NCBI GenBank assembly: GCA_002771395.1
Contig: PCSS01000395.1
Location: 1 to 9,758 of the forward strand
Reading direction: 5' to 3'
Source of the DNA: Bacteroidetes bacterium CG23_combo_of_CG06-09_8_20_14_all_32_9
GTDB lineage: Bacteria; Bacteroidota; Bacteroidia; Bacteroidales; GWA2-32-17
DNA length: 9,758 nt
Part shown: in pieces, positions 1 to 7,180 of the stretch
Numbering within the stretch: the first letter of the stretch is position 1
Layout of the letters: each line of letters opens with the position of its first letter
Program-made: the position numbers and the translations under genes
The notes under the pieces: generated by a model
What the model saw: the letters and a program-made list of their open reading frames with translations, nothing else
What the model was told of the DNA's origin: nothing
Databases searched by the model: none

Positions 1-99
1 AATATCAAATTTTAAAATTCTGATATTATTTTTCAAATTTTTCGACTTTACGGACAGACTCTAATTACAGTATATCTATTATAGGAAAACTATTTCAAT

Positions 100-154
100 T
101 GTAAGATTTCTTTTAGTTTAAATAGTACTTAAAAACTGTTTAAGAAATCTTACA
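100..154 (-). terminator. 13-bp perfect inverted repeat across the pheS stop codon; possible terminator or 3'-end stabiliser
   Basis: Bases 100-112 (TGTAAGATTTCTT) are the exact reverse complement of 142-154, separated by 29 bases. Inside the loop AGTTT (115-119) can pair with AAACT (133-137), lengthening the stem with bulges. The pheS stop codon (118-120) lies in the loop, so one arm is the last codons of pheS (Val-Arg-Phe-Leu) and the other is downstream DNA. On the minus-strand transcript no clear U-tract follows, so it is not a textbook intrinsic terminator; a terminator or RNA-stabilising hairpin is inferred from position only. Confidence 0.55.
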
Positions 155-1137
155 TCATTTTCCGAAAACATTCTTAAATCTTTAACCTGAAACTTTAAGT
201 TTGTTATACGTTCTATCCCCATTCCAAAGGCGTAGCCTGTGTATTCTTTACTGTTTATCTGGCAATTTTCGAGTACGTTAGGGTCAACCATGCCGCAACC
301 AAGAATTTCTACCCATCCTGTGTGTTTGCAAAATGCACATCCTTTGCCTCCGCATAAATTGCAGGATATATCCATTTCGGCAGATGGTTCGGTAAACGGG
401 AAATACGAGGGACGAAGCCGGATTTGAGTTTCGTTGCCAAACATTTCACGGGCAAAATAAAGCAAGGTTTGTTTTAAATCGGCGAAAGACACGTTATGGT
501 CAATATACAATCCTTCAACCTGATGAAAAAAACAATGAGCACGCGCAGAAATAGCCTCGTTGCGAAAAACTCTTCCGGGCATAATAATGCGAATGGGTGG
601 TTTTTGATTTTCCATAACCCGTATCTGAACAGATGAGGTGTGAGTACGTAACAAAATATCAGGATTTTTTTCAATAAAAAAAGTATCCTGCATATCACGG
701 GCAGGGTGTTCTTCCGGAAAGTTTAATGCTGTAAAAACATGCCAGTCATCTTCTATTTCAGGTCCTTCAGAAACAGTAAATCCTAACCGCTTAAAAATAT
801 CAATTATTTCATTTCTGATAATATTAATAGGATGCAGGCTTCCCACTTGAATAGGGTCACCGGGCAATGTAAGGTCGTTTAATTCTGTTGAAGTATTTTC
901 GTTTTCAATATTTTGCAAAAATGACGAAAATTTTTCCTGAGTTTCGTTTTTAAGTTTGTTAAGTAATTGACCTACTTCTTTTTTTTGGTCTCCAAATACC
1001 TGTTTAAAGTCTTCAAATAAAGTTGAAATGATACCTTTTTTTGAAAGATATTTTAACCTGAATTCCTCTAATTGCACTTTATTTGTAACTTGAGCGGAAC
1101 GTATTTCGGATAAAAGTTGTGTGATTTTTTCTTTCAT
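118..1137 (-). CDS. pheS: Phenylalanine--tRNA ligase alpha subunit
   Basis: Catalytic subunit of the cytoplasmic alpha2-beta2 class II synthetase that charges tRNA-Phe with phenylalanine using ATP. The 339 residues match the usual length. An N-terminal coiled-coil tRNA-binding arm (about 1-85) leads into the class II core: motif 2 at 188-210 (GRVFRNEAISARAHCFFHQ), the Phe-pocket stretch 242-254 (RPSYFPFTEPSAE), and motif 3 at 301-311 (GYAFGMGIERI). A Cys-rich insertion lies just before GWVEILGCGM (C259, C262, C267, C270, in CxxC-x4-CxxC spacing) and may bind a metal. The ATG at 1137 gives the expected MKEKI N-terminus and lies 7 bases after the preceding isomerase gene, so the two are probably cotranscribed. 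No pheT is seen in the window; separation of pheS and pheT is common in Bacteroidota. Confidence 0.98.
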   Translation of the reverse strand: MKEKITQLLSEIRSAQVTNKVQLEEFRLKYLSKKGIISTLFEDFKQVFGDQKKEVGQLLNKLKNETQEKFSSFLQNIENENTSTELNDLTLPGDPIQVGSLHPINIIRNEIIDIFKRLGFTVSEGPEIEDDWHVFTALNFPEEHPARDMQDTFFIEKNPDILLRTHTSSVQIRVMENQKPPIRIIMPGRVFRNEAISARAHCFFHQVEGLYIDHNVSFADLKQTLLYFAREMFGNETQIRLRPSYFPFTEPSAEMDISCNLCGGKGCAFCKHTGWVEILGCGMVDPNVLENCQINSKEYTGYAFGMGIERITNLKFQVKDLRMFSENDVRFLKQFLSTI

Positions 1138-1144
1138 TAAAAAA

Positions 1145-1984
1145 TTAATTTAATATTTTAATTTTCATTTTAATATCTGCCAGGGGCCTATCATTCTTGT
1201 CTTTTTTAACAGCAGCAATGCTATCAACAACGTTCATCCCTTCAATTACTTCACCAAAAACGGTATAGTCTCCATCAAGGTGAGGAGTTCCGCCTATGGT
1301 TGTATAAAGTGTTCGTTGTTCGGGAGTAAACACAAACCTGCCATATTTTGCAAGTTCTTTTTCGGCAAGCGGGTCTAATTCTTTAATAAAATTCATTAAA
1401 GCATCTTGTTTACCTGTTTTTTTTACAGAATCAAGTTTTAGTCTTAAATTTTCATTTTCGGGAGATATTAAAATTTTTCCTAAAATCTGATTTTTTAAAT
1501 TTTGATTTTTCTTTATTTCAATCAAGTCAAGTTCCTGGTTTGTAAACACTTTTCCTTGTACAATATAAAATTGAGACCCCGAAGATTCTTTTTTAGGGTT
1601 GATATTGTCAGCTTCGCGGGCGGCTGCCAAAGCTCCTTTTTTGTGATAAATTCCGGGAAGAATTTCGGCGGGAATATTATCCCCGGGACCGCCATTACCT
1701 AACATAACTCCCGGTGCTGCGTTTTTTGAATCGGGGTCACCGCCTTGTATCATAAAATCTTTAATTACACGATGAAATAGTAAATTGTTATAAAAATTTT
1801 CGAAAACAAGTTTTACGAAATTATCTCTATGCAAAGGAGTTTTGTTATACAGTTTTATTTTAATATCACCATATTTGGTATTAATTACTGCAATTCTTTC
1901 GGAACTGCCAGATGAGTATATAAATGCAAAGAAAATTATTGACAAAATGATGACAGAAAAAATGTAGAAATACGAATGTTTCAT
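1145..1984 (-). CDS. Membrane-anchored cyclophilin-type peptidyl-prolyl cis-trans isomerase
   Basis: Catalyses cis-trans isomerisation of prolyl bonds, here probably on the periplasmic side of the inner membrane. Residues 5-24 form one hydrophobic segment without a lipobox Cys, so an uncleaved anchor or signal peptide is likely. The cyclophilin domain starts near 31 (IAVINTKYGDIKIKLY). It has the catalytic stretch FHRVIKDFMIQGGDP at 70-84 with the active-site Arg at 72, the GSQFYIV strand at 136-142 (Gln138, Phe139), and HLDGDYTVFGEV at 235-246. About 80 residues rich in Lys and Glu are inserted between the last two blocks (143-225), making it longer (279 aa) than minimal cyclophilins; a similar insertion is usual in Bacteroidota homologues. 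A TAnnTTTG promoter element lies upstream and pheS follows after 7 bases. Confidence 0.95.
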   Translation of the reverse strand: MKHSYFYIFSVIILSIIFFAFIYSSGSSERIAVINTKYGDIKIKLYNKTPLHRDNFVKLVFENFYNNLLFHRVIKDFMIQGGDPDSKNAAPGVMLGNGGPGDNIPAEILPGIYHKKGALAAAREADNINPKKESSGSQFYIVQGKVFTNQELDLIEIKKNQNLKNQILGKILISPENENLRLKLDSVKKTGKQDALMNFIKELDPLAEKELAKYGRFVFTPEQRTLYTTIGGTPHLDGDYTVFGEVIEGMNVVDSIAAVKKDKNDRPLADIKMKIKILN

Positions 1985-2037
1985 AGCAAATAATTTAAGG
2001 CGGAAAATTACAAAAAATTTAGGTTACTACTTACCTG

Positions 2038-2045
2038 CAAAAGTA
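2038..2045 (-). promoter_or_regulatory. Putative -7 element (TACTTTTG) for the isomerase-pheS unit
   Basis: On the minus strand the bases read TACTTTTG, an exact fit to the Bacteroidota -7 consensus TAnnTTTG, 53 bases before the isomerase ATG. No convincing -33 TTTG box is seen upstream. It lies in the 179-base gap after lnt, which holds no gene, and would let isomerase and pheS be expressed independently of the exporter-lnt pair. Confidence 0.5.
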
Positions 2046-2163
2046 AAGATAAATTATTTTGTCGCTTTATTGATTACCCCGTAGGATAATATTCATTGAA
2101 TAACGGAGTGAAAATAAAAACAAATATCCAACGGAGTAAACAATAATTTTAGTACTTGTATAA

Positions 2164-3780
2164 TTACCGTTTCAATGTTTTTATCAATTTAGAACTAACA
2201 AAAAATATAAAAATCAATATTGCTGTTAAACCGGCTATGCGTCCAATGTAGTCTCCCATTCGTACGTAAAAAGTAATTTCATTATTGGTAAACAAAGTGT
2301 CCTTTATTGCGGCAGGTGTCCACCATTGTGTTTTCTGGCGTATTTCGCCTGATTGGTTTATAAAGCAGGATATTCCGGTATTTGCCGAGCGTGCTATATC
2401 TTTGCGTGTTTCAATAGCCCGTAAACTGCTGTATGATAAATGTTGGCGGTAGCCCGCAGAGTTTCCCCACCAACCGTCGTTTGTAATTACAAAAATAATA
2501 TTTGCACCTTTCTTAATATATTCAGTTATGTATTCGCCATAAATAGATTCGTAGCAAATTGCAGGAGCAACTTTTGTAATGCTATATTTTGATGTAAAAA
2601 CACTTGGTTCTTTTTGTGAGCCAAGACTTCCATAACCGCCGCCCAAATCAATAGCTAAATTCTGCAAAAAACCAAAAGTGCCTGCAAAGGGCATTCTTTC
2701 AACACCAAGTACCAATTTTGATTTATGATAAATTTGAATTTCATTTGTAGTATCAATTAGCAGAGCAGTATTATACGAGTCGTAATATTCGTTTGAGTCG
2801 GAAAATTTTTTAGCTGTTGCAGAAACCTTTTCACCGGGTTTATAAAGTTTAAAGGTTGATGCACCAATAACAAGTTTTGCTTTTGGAAATTTATAAATAA
2901 GTTGTTTTAAAAATATAACATTGGGATGATAATGCAGGTCTTCTTCCCAAATTCCTTGTGGTATAGTAGTTTCGGGAGCGGCAATGTAATCGGTGTTTTG
3001 GTCAGTTTCAGATTCTGCAAGCTCTATAAAACGTTCCAGTTGTTCATGAACTGGAATTCCCCCGAATTTGTCGTTATATGGGTCAATGTTAGGTTGAACT
3101 ACAACTACGTTTACAGGGTTACCTTTTTCTTTATAAGTATTAAAAATAATAAGAGAAATAATAAGCGGCAGAACAATTATAACAGATATTGAAACGATGT
3201 ATTTGAATAATAATTTTTTATCGGAATCAAAAATAAATTTGATAATACTTTCTGCAAATAAAACATTTATCAGTAAAATCCAAAGAGAACCGCCAAGTAC
3301 ACCTGTATATTCGTACCATTGGATGAGCGAAATATTTTCGGAAAGTCCGTTTCCGAGTGTAAGCCATGTCCATGAAAGGTCCCAGTTCAGATGTAAAAAT
3401 TCAAATCCTGTCCAGTAAACAATAAATGCAATATATCCCAGACGGCGGCCTAAAATCCGTTTTGTAGCATGAAAAGCCCAGAAAACCGTAGCCATAAAAA
3501 GTGAGTTAAAAACAATTGCCATCACAGCTCCCGAAGGCGAGGCGTTCCATATCCACCATGTTGAAATTGCGTTCCAAAAAAGAAAAGCAAGCAAAGCTTT
3601 CGGGAAAATCCTGAAACTACGGTAACGGTGGCTTTGCTGGTAATAATGCTCTTCGACAAGAAGCAGCGGCACAAAACCAAGTAAAAGCAATAATTGAAAA
3701 GCACCCTGCATCCAGCCACAACTAAGTAAAATGCTGCTGATTACAGGGAATATCCATACCTGGTAAGTTTTAAGTTTCAT
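2164..3780 (-). CDS. lnt: Apolipoprotein N-acyltransferase
   Basis: Inner-membrane enzyme for the last lipoprotein maturation step: transfer of an acyl chain from phospholipid to the N-terminal Cys amino group of apolipoproteins. The first ~215 residues are hydrophobic with several membrane segments; residues from about 222 form the nitrilase-like periplasmic domain. The catalytic triad of the family is visible: Glu270 (AAPETTIP), Lys353 (YHKSKLVLGVE) and Cys409 (PAICYESIYG). Supporting Glu361 and Glu411 have the same spacing as Glu343 and Glu389 of the E. coli enzyme, and TNDGWWGNS is at 433-441. A last TM segment lies near 514-530. The length (538) is normal. The ATG at 3780 overlaps the stop of the upstream exporter gene by four bases (ATGA), implying translational coupling. 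Confidence 0.97.
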   Translation of the reverse strand: MKLKTYQVWIFPVISSILLSCGWMQGAFQLLLLLGFVPLLLVEEHYYQQSHRYRSFRIFPKALLAFLFWNAISTWWIWNASPSGAVMAIVFNSLFMATVFWAFHATKRILGRRLGYIAFIVYWTGFEFLHLNWDLSWTWLTLGNGLSENISLIQWYEYTGVLGGSLWILLINVLFAESIIKFIFDSDKKLLFKYIVSISVIIVLPLIISLIIFNTYKEKGNPVNVVVVQPNIDPYNDKFGGIPVHEQLERFIELAESETDQNTDYIAAPETTIPQGIWEEDLHYHPNVIFLKQLIYKFPKAKLVIGASTFKLYKPGEKVSATAKKFSDSNEYYDSYNTALLIDTTNEIQIYHKSKLVLGVERMPFAGTFGFLQNLAIDLGGGYGSLGSQKEPSVFTSKYSITKVAPAICYESIYGEYITEYIKKGANIIFVITNDGWWGNSAGYRQHLSYSSLRAIETRKDIARSANTGISCFINQSGEIRQKTQWWTPAAIKDTLFTNNEITFYVRMGDYIGRIAGLTAILIFIFFVSSKLIKTLKR

Positions 3781-4667
3781 ACAATTGTTTTTGATTGTTG
3801 TTTATTAACAAGATATATTCCTGCAAAGATAATTACAATTGATAATCCCTGACGCCACAAAAACTCTTCTTTATCTAAAATACCCCAGCCAATTGCAAAT
3901 ACGGGAATTATATAAGTTACAGAAGACGCTAAAATTGCAGAAATTTTTTTAATCAGCGAGTTCATAATTACCAGGGCAAAGGCGGTTCCAATTATGGCAA
4001 GAATAGAAATATAACCAAATGCAGCCCAAACTCCGGGTTTTGCAAATGGAACGGACAAATCTGAAAAAATAAGGTAAACTCCTGCAAACGGACCAATGGT
4101 AAAAAACGATAAGGCGGTAATACCCATTCCGTCTAATTCTTCCAAATTATTTTTTACATTATTGGTGTTAAATCCATATAAAAGAGTCGCCAGAACAATG
4201 AGCAGTCCATAAATGTTTTCTCCATGAAGAATTGAAGAAAAATCATTAATTACAAGAGATGCTGCACCAAATAATCCGAGAATAATTCCTATTACATTGT
4301 ACCAAAATACTTTTGTTTTGAAAAAAAGAACCGCTATAATCAGAGTAAAAAGTGGCGTTAAAGAATTAAGGATACCTGCCATAGTACTATTGATATGCTC
4401 TTGTGCAATAGTGAAAAGGAATGCAGGTATGCCGCTTCCCAAAAACCCCGAAAGGGAAACAAATAGTAAAAGACGGGGATTAAGTTGATGCAATCTTTTT
4501 ATTGCAAATGGTAAAAGAACAAGAAATGTAAGAAAAATTCGCATGGCTGCTACTTGATTTGCATTAAAAATCTCAAGTCCGCGCTTCATCAGTATAAATG
4601 AAGAACCCCAGGTAAATGCAAGAAAAAACAGGACTATTATTGAACCATTACCACGTTTGGTTTTCAT
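3777..4667 (-). CDS. EamA/DMT-superfamily transporter, 10 TM
   Basis: Inner-membrane transporter of the drug/metabolite superfamily with two EamA repeats and about ten hydrophobic segments. The first repeat has the typical opening FTWGSSFILMKRGLE; LNSLTPLFTLIIAVLFFKTK is the usual end of that repeat; the second begins near IYGLLIVLATLLYGF. The substrate cannot be told; family members export amino acids, metabolites or drugs. The reading frame is open to a TTG at 4682, but the ATG at 4667 is chosen because a perfect TAnnTTTG -7 element (4680-4687) would overlap the TTG. From the ATG the protein has 296 residues, normal for the family. Its last codon overlaps the lnt start (ATGA), so it is the first gene of an exporter-lnt operon. 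Confidence 0.93.
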   Translation of the reverse strand: MKTKRGNGSIIVLFFLAFTWGSSFILMKRGLEIFNANQVAAMRIFLTFLVLLPFAIKRLHQLNPRLLLFVSLSGFLGSGIPAFLFTIAQEHINSTMAGILNSLTPLFTLIIAVLFFKTKVFWYNVIGIILGLFGAASLVINDFSSILHGENIYGLLIVLATLLYGFNTNNVKNNLEELDGMGITALSFFTIGPFAGVYLIFSDLSVPFAKPGVWAAFGYISILAIIGTAFALVIMNSLIKKISAILASSVTYIIPVFAIGWGILDKEEFLWRQGLSIVIIFAGIYLVNKQQSKTIV

Positions 4668-4679
4668 ATTGAAATTTGA

Positions 4680-4687
4680 CAAAGATA
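4680..4687 (-). promoter_or_regulatory. -7 element (TATCTTTG) of the exporter-lnt operon
   Basis: The minus strand reads TATCTTTG, a perfect TAnnTTTG match, only 12 bases before the ATG at 4667. Transcription would then start a few bases from the ATG, giving a nearly leaderless message, and the upstream TTG at 4682 would lie inside the promoter. No clear -33 box at the usual distance. Confidence 0.55.
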
Positions 4688-4766
4688 TACAACAATTGGT
4701 ACTGCTTGTTTCGACAATTTAATTTTAAGACCTCACAGATTTTAGAAACCTGAAAATGTGCGAGTT

Positions 4767-4801
4767 CCCTTTCTCACTTTAGGTTTACGAATCAGAAAGG
4801 G
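4767..4801. promoter_or_regulatory. Inverted repeat between divergent genes, possible operator
   Basis: CCCTTTCT (4767-4774) and AGAAAGGG (4794-4801) are exact reverse complements across 19 bases. CACTTT (4775-4780) and AAAGTG (4805-4810) give a second, alternative pairing. The repeat lies between the divergent promoters of the exporter and the acyltransferase, upstream of both start sites, where a regulator could act on either. No known operator was recognised. Confidence 0.3.
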
Positions 4802-4830
4802 GTGAAAGTGTGAAGCTGAATTTTATTTTT

Positions 4831-4838
4831 TATCTTTG
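4831..4838 (+). promoter_or_regulatory. -7 element (TATCTTTG) of the acyltransferase gene
   Basis: A perfect TAnnTTTG element ends 22 bases before the ATG at 4861. The same octamer occurs on the opposite strand for the divergent exporter. The leader after it is A/T-rich without Shine-Dalgarno sequence, as usual in the phylum. The -33 region (GTGTGAAG near 4808) is a weak match. Confidence 0.6.
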
Positions 4839-4860
4839 CACTTTTTAAATTTATAATTTA

Positions 4861-5997
4861 ATGTACCAGCAGGATTTTGATAAAATAAGACCCTTAAATG
4901 ATAATGAAATAAATACCGTTTTAAACAGGTTAACTAAAAATCCGTTTTTTTACCAGGTAATTAGTAATTATTTTCCTCAAAGCGATTATAAAGAAATAAT
5001 TAATAATCTCAACAATACACATTCTGTTTTTGATTTTCAACGCAATTTTATGTATAAAATTATTGAAAAAATTTTAGCATCAACATCTAACGAAGTTTCT
5101 ATCAGCGGTATTGAAAACTTATCTGCTGCCATTCCATACTTATTTATTTCCAATCACAGGGATATTGTTCTTGATTCGGCTATTTTGCAAAAAAATCTGT
5201 TTGATAATAATTTCCCGACTACCGAAATTGCCTTTGGAAATAACTTAATGGATGTTCCGTTAATTTCCGAATTGGGAAGTGCAAACAAAATGTTTATTGT
5301 AAAACGTGGCGGAAATATCAGAGAGATTTTAAAAAACTCTACTGTTCTTTCATCATATATACGATATGTGATTTCCGAAAAAAAGACATCGGTATGGATT
5401 GCCCAACGCAATGGACGAACAAAAGACGGAAACGACAAAACCGAAATAGCAGTACTTAAAATGCTGAATTTAAGCGGAAAAAAAAGTGCCAAAAAAAACA
5501 TTTTAGAATTAAATATTACTCCTGTTTCTATTTCTTATGAATTTGAACCATGCGATTCGGAAAAAGTAAAAGAAATTTATTGTTCTAAGAACGAAAAATA
5601 TGAGAAAAAAACCGGCGAAGATACATCAAGCATAATTAAAGGAATAAAACAATACAAAGGCAAAATTCATCTTGCATTTTGCAATACATTATCTGAAGAA
5701 ATTATTAACACTTTTTCAAAATCGTCAAATGCCGAATTTTTCAAAGAACTTGCTGAACATATTGACTACCAAATTGTAACAAATTTTAAATTATGGACTA
5801 ACAATTATATCGCTTATGATTTACTTGAAAACACAGAAAAATATAAAGATAAATATTCTGAAAAAGAAAAAATCAATTTTTTAAAATACAAAAATGAAGG
5901 TTTAAGCCGTATAAATGGAAACAAAGATGAACTTAGCCGGTTGTTTTTAAAATTATATGCTAATCCACTACTATATAACCCAGTGAGTTCTCAATAA
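4861..5997 (+). CDS. PlsC/PlsB-like glycerolipid acyltransferase
   Basis: Probable membrane-associated acyltransferase transferring an acyl chain to glycerol-3-phosphate or lysophosphatidic acid in phospholipid synthesis. The acyltransferase blocks appear in order: motif I FISNHRDIVLDSA (95-107, catalytic His99), motif II KMFIVKRGG (143-151), motif III VWIAQRNGRTKDG (178-190, in place of FPEGTRS), and motif IV ITPVSISYEFEP (219-230). His99 to Asp105 has one residue more than the canonical HX4D; Asp101 of the NHRD stretch may serve instead. About 150 residues follow the domain, and no strong TM segment is seen. At 378 residues it is longer than ordinary PlsC and shorter than E. coli PlsB. It is the only plus-strand gene here, monocistronic, with its own promoter. 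Acyl donor and acceptor are not determinable. Confidence 0.85.
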   Translation: MYQQDFDKIRPLNDNEINTVLNRLTKNPFFYQVISNYFPQSDYKEIINNLNNTHSVFDFQRNFMYKIIEKILASTSNEVSISGIENLSAAIPYLFISNHRDIVLDSAILQKNLFDNNFPTTEIAFGNNLMDVPLISELGSANKMFIVKRGGNIREILKNSTVLSSYIRYVISEKKTSVWIAQRNGRTKDGNDKTEIAVLKMLNLSGKKSAKKNILELNITPVSISYEFEPCDSEKVKEIYCSKNEKYEKKTGEDTSSIIKGIKQYKGKIHLAFCNTLSEEIINTFSKSSNAEFFKELAEHIDYQIVTNFKLWTNNYIAYDLLENTEKYKDKYSEKEKINFLKYKNEGLSRINGNKDELSRLFLKLYANPLLYNPVSSQ

Positions 5998-6170
5998 TAG
6001 GTTTAAAAGTAAAAATATTCCTATCAAGTTATACGAATTTTTCATTGAAACAGAAAAGCTGAAAGTCACTCTGCATCGGCAATTGTACTAATACGATGTT
6101 ACCAACTGGCCTTATGACAATCATCGTAGTTTATTCTCAATTAATTATCGATATGTTTTGTGTACATAAT
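5998..6170. other. Gene-poor spacer after the acyltransferase
   Basis: No gene, RNA or terminator could be supported. On the plus strand one frame from about 6000 to 6160 is protein-like except for a stop near 6088, and may be decayed coding sequence; the translated stretch matches no family I recognise. Confidence 0.4.
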
Positions 6171-6225
6171 ATTGTGCAATTATTGTGCAATTATTACGCA
6201 ATTACTACGCAATTATTACGCAATT
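6171..6225. repeat. Five tandem 11-bp repeats (ATTRYGCAATT)
   Basis: Five back-to-back 11-base units: ATTGTGCAATT twice, then ATTACGCAATT, ACTACGCAATT and ATTACGCAATT, followed by a remnant AAATT. Two variants (GTG and ACG centres) are grouped rather than mixed, suggesting stepwise duplication. The array ends four bases before the stop codon of the AlbA-like remnant (6229-6231). A unit of 11 bases is close to one helical turn and is not a multiple of three, so it is not an in-frame protein repeat. Function unknown: slippage product, binding-site array, or decayed sequence. Confidence 0.85.
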
Positions 6226-6228
6226 AAA

Positions 6229-6621
6229 TTAAAGTAAAAAAAAAGAACCAGCACCCTTGCTTCCAGAGCTTTTAATAACACCTTTTTCTACCAAATCAAT
6301 TAAATCATTGGTCGCTGTTTTACGCGATACACCGAATAAATTTTGATAATCTTTATTTGCAATTCTGCCTTTTTCTTTAAGAAATTCTATAGCCTTAATT
6401 TGTCTTTCGGTTAAATCTAAACTTTTTATAAAATTTTCATTCATTCGATTCTTATGTAAGGTTACACATATTCCCCCAGTTATTTCTTCTATAACTGGTT
6501 CAGGAAGATATGCTTTCTTACACTCATCAATAATCTTCAAAGTGCCTCTTCCCCATGCCTCAATCAAACCTCCCTTAAAAAAAATATCTGCTAAAATTGG
6601 ATTTCCAGGATGTGATGCATG
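6229..6621 (-). pseudogene. 5'-truncated AlbA/RecG-like ATP-binding transcriptional regulator (C-terminal remnant)
   Basis: The C-terminal ~130 residues of a protein of the AlbA_2/HATPase_c_4 class, often annotated as ATP-dependent DNA helicase RecG-like or putative transcriptional regulator. The frame is open from 6621 and starts within the hallmark block: HPGNPILADIFFKGG then LIEAWGRGT, where full-length members read HPxNPxIAxxFFxAGxIEAWGRGT. It ends with a winged helix-turn-helix (LTERQIKAIEFLKEKGRIANKDYQNLFG and the recognition-helix region VSRKTATNDLIDLVEKG) and the usual GSKGAGSFFLL tail. The ~350 residues expected upstream (AlbA domain, most of the ATPase fold) are missing: a stop (6628-6630) is in frame just above, and the next gene ends at 6623. 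Only a TTG at 6567 could serve as start, cutting the domain. Probably non-functional. Confidence 0.85.
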
Positions 6622-6622
6622 T

Positions 6623-7180
6623 TTAGTTTAAAGGTAAAAAGTGTTTAAAAATGTAGATATTACCATTAGGAGAAATCCTTATAAAACAGCAGTATTCCTT
6701 TCCATCAACATCAACATAGCGCCATAATGCAGTACTCATTATAACTTCTATTATTGAGAAAAAAGTTTTTGGTACATTGAATTTTTTAATTGCTTTTTTA
6801 CCATATTGCGCAATCGTATTTATTTCCTTTGTTGTTGCAATTTGAAGTATCTTATATTCCTTACCAGATATTTTTTTACTGTAGAGATCGTTTGACGGAT
6901 AAAATTTAAGCCTGAATTCCTTCTCAATTCTAAGCAACTTGATTGTATTCTGAGAAGTAACTTGCATTATTACAAAAACAAGCTCAACATTTGGATTCGA
7001 AAGTGTTCTTTCCTTCGTTAAAAACTGTAGACCATCCCTGAATTGATTCATCACAGAATAATCTTCCTTGTTAAAACTAAAAGAACCAACAGTCGACTTA
7101 ACATTAAACTGATTATATTCTTCACTTACCCCGTAACGTGTCTTATCCTTTTCCATTTTGGAATTTCTAGAAATCCTCAA
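6623..7180 (-). pseudogene. Segment 3: C-terminal part of the radical SAM protein
   Basis: On its own this looks like a 185-residue orphan beginning at a TTG, but the same frame is open upstream through KIFAYPLRIS, which is the expected continuation of the barrel (compare the PLxxxxxT/S stretch after the last core helix in this family). YGVSEEYNQFNVKSTVGSFSFNKEDY resembles the loop following the core that ends in a (T/S)xSFxxEDW-type motif. The rest is an Ile/Lys-rich mixed domain ending YIFKHFLPLN, without recognised motifs. The stop (6623-6625) directly abuts the broken AlbA-like gene. Confidence 0.75.

Noticed and set aside
1..117. Gene at the left edge
   Set aside because: A/T-rich sequence with stops in all frames; no coding or RNA signal beyond the pheS hairpin.
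2102..2137. Direct repeat AACGGAGT (2102-2109 and 2130-2137) after lnt
   Set aside because: Only two short copies with no other supporting structure; could be chance.
2926..3418. Plus-strand ORFs of 73-88 residues inside lnt
   Set aside because: They are antisense shadows of a well-conserved gene, of low complexity and without recognisable motifs.
4668..4682. TTG start five codons upstream for the EamA exporter
   Set aside because: The TTG overlaps a perfect promoter -7 element; the ATG at 4667 gives a typical N-terminus.
6171..6225. CRISPR array
   Set aside because: The 11-base units are contiguous with no spacers and are far too short for CRISPR repeats; no cas genes are nearby.
6096..6227. 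Plus-strand 43-residue ORF ending in the tandem repeats
   Set aside because: Its second half is only the translation of an 11-base repeat cycling through frames, it has no promoter or coupling, and the N-terminal part is not recognisable.
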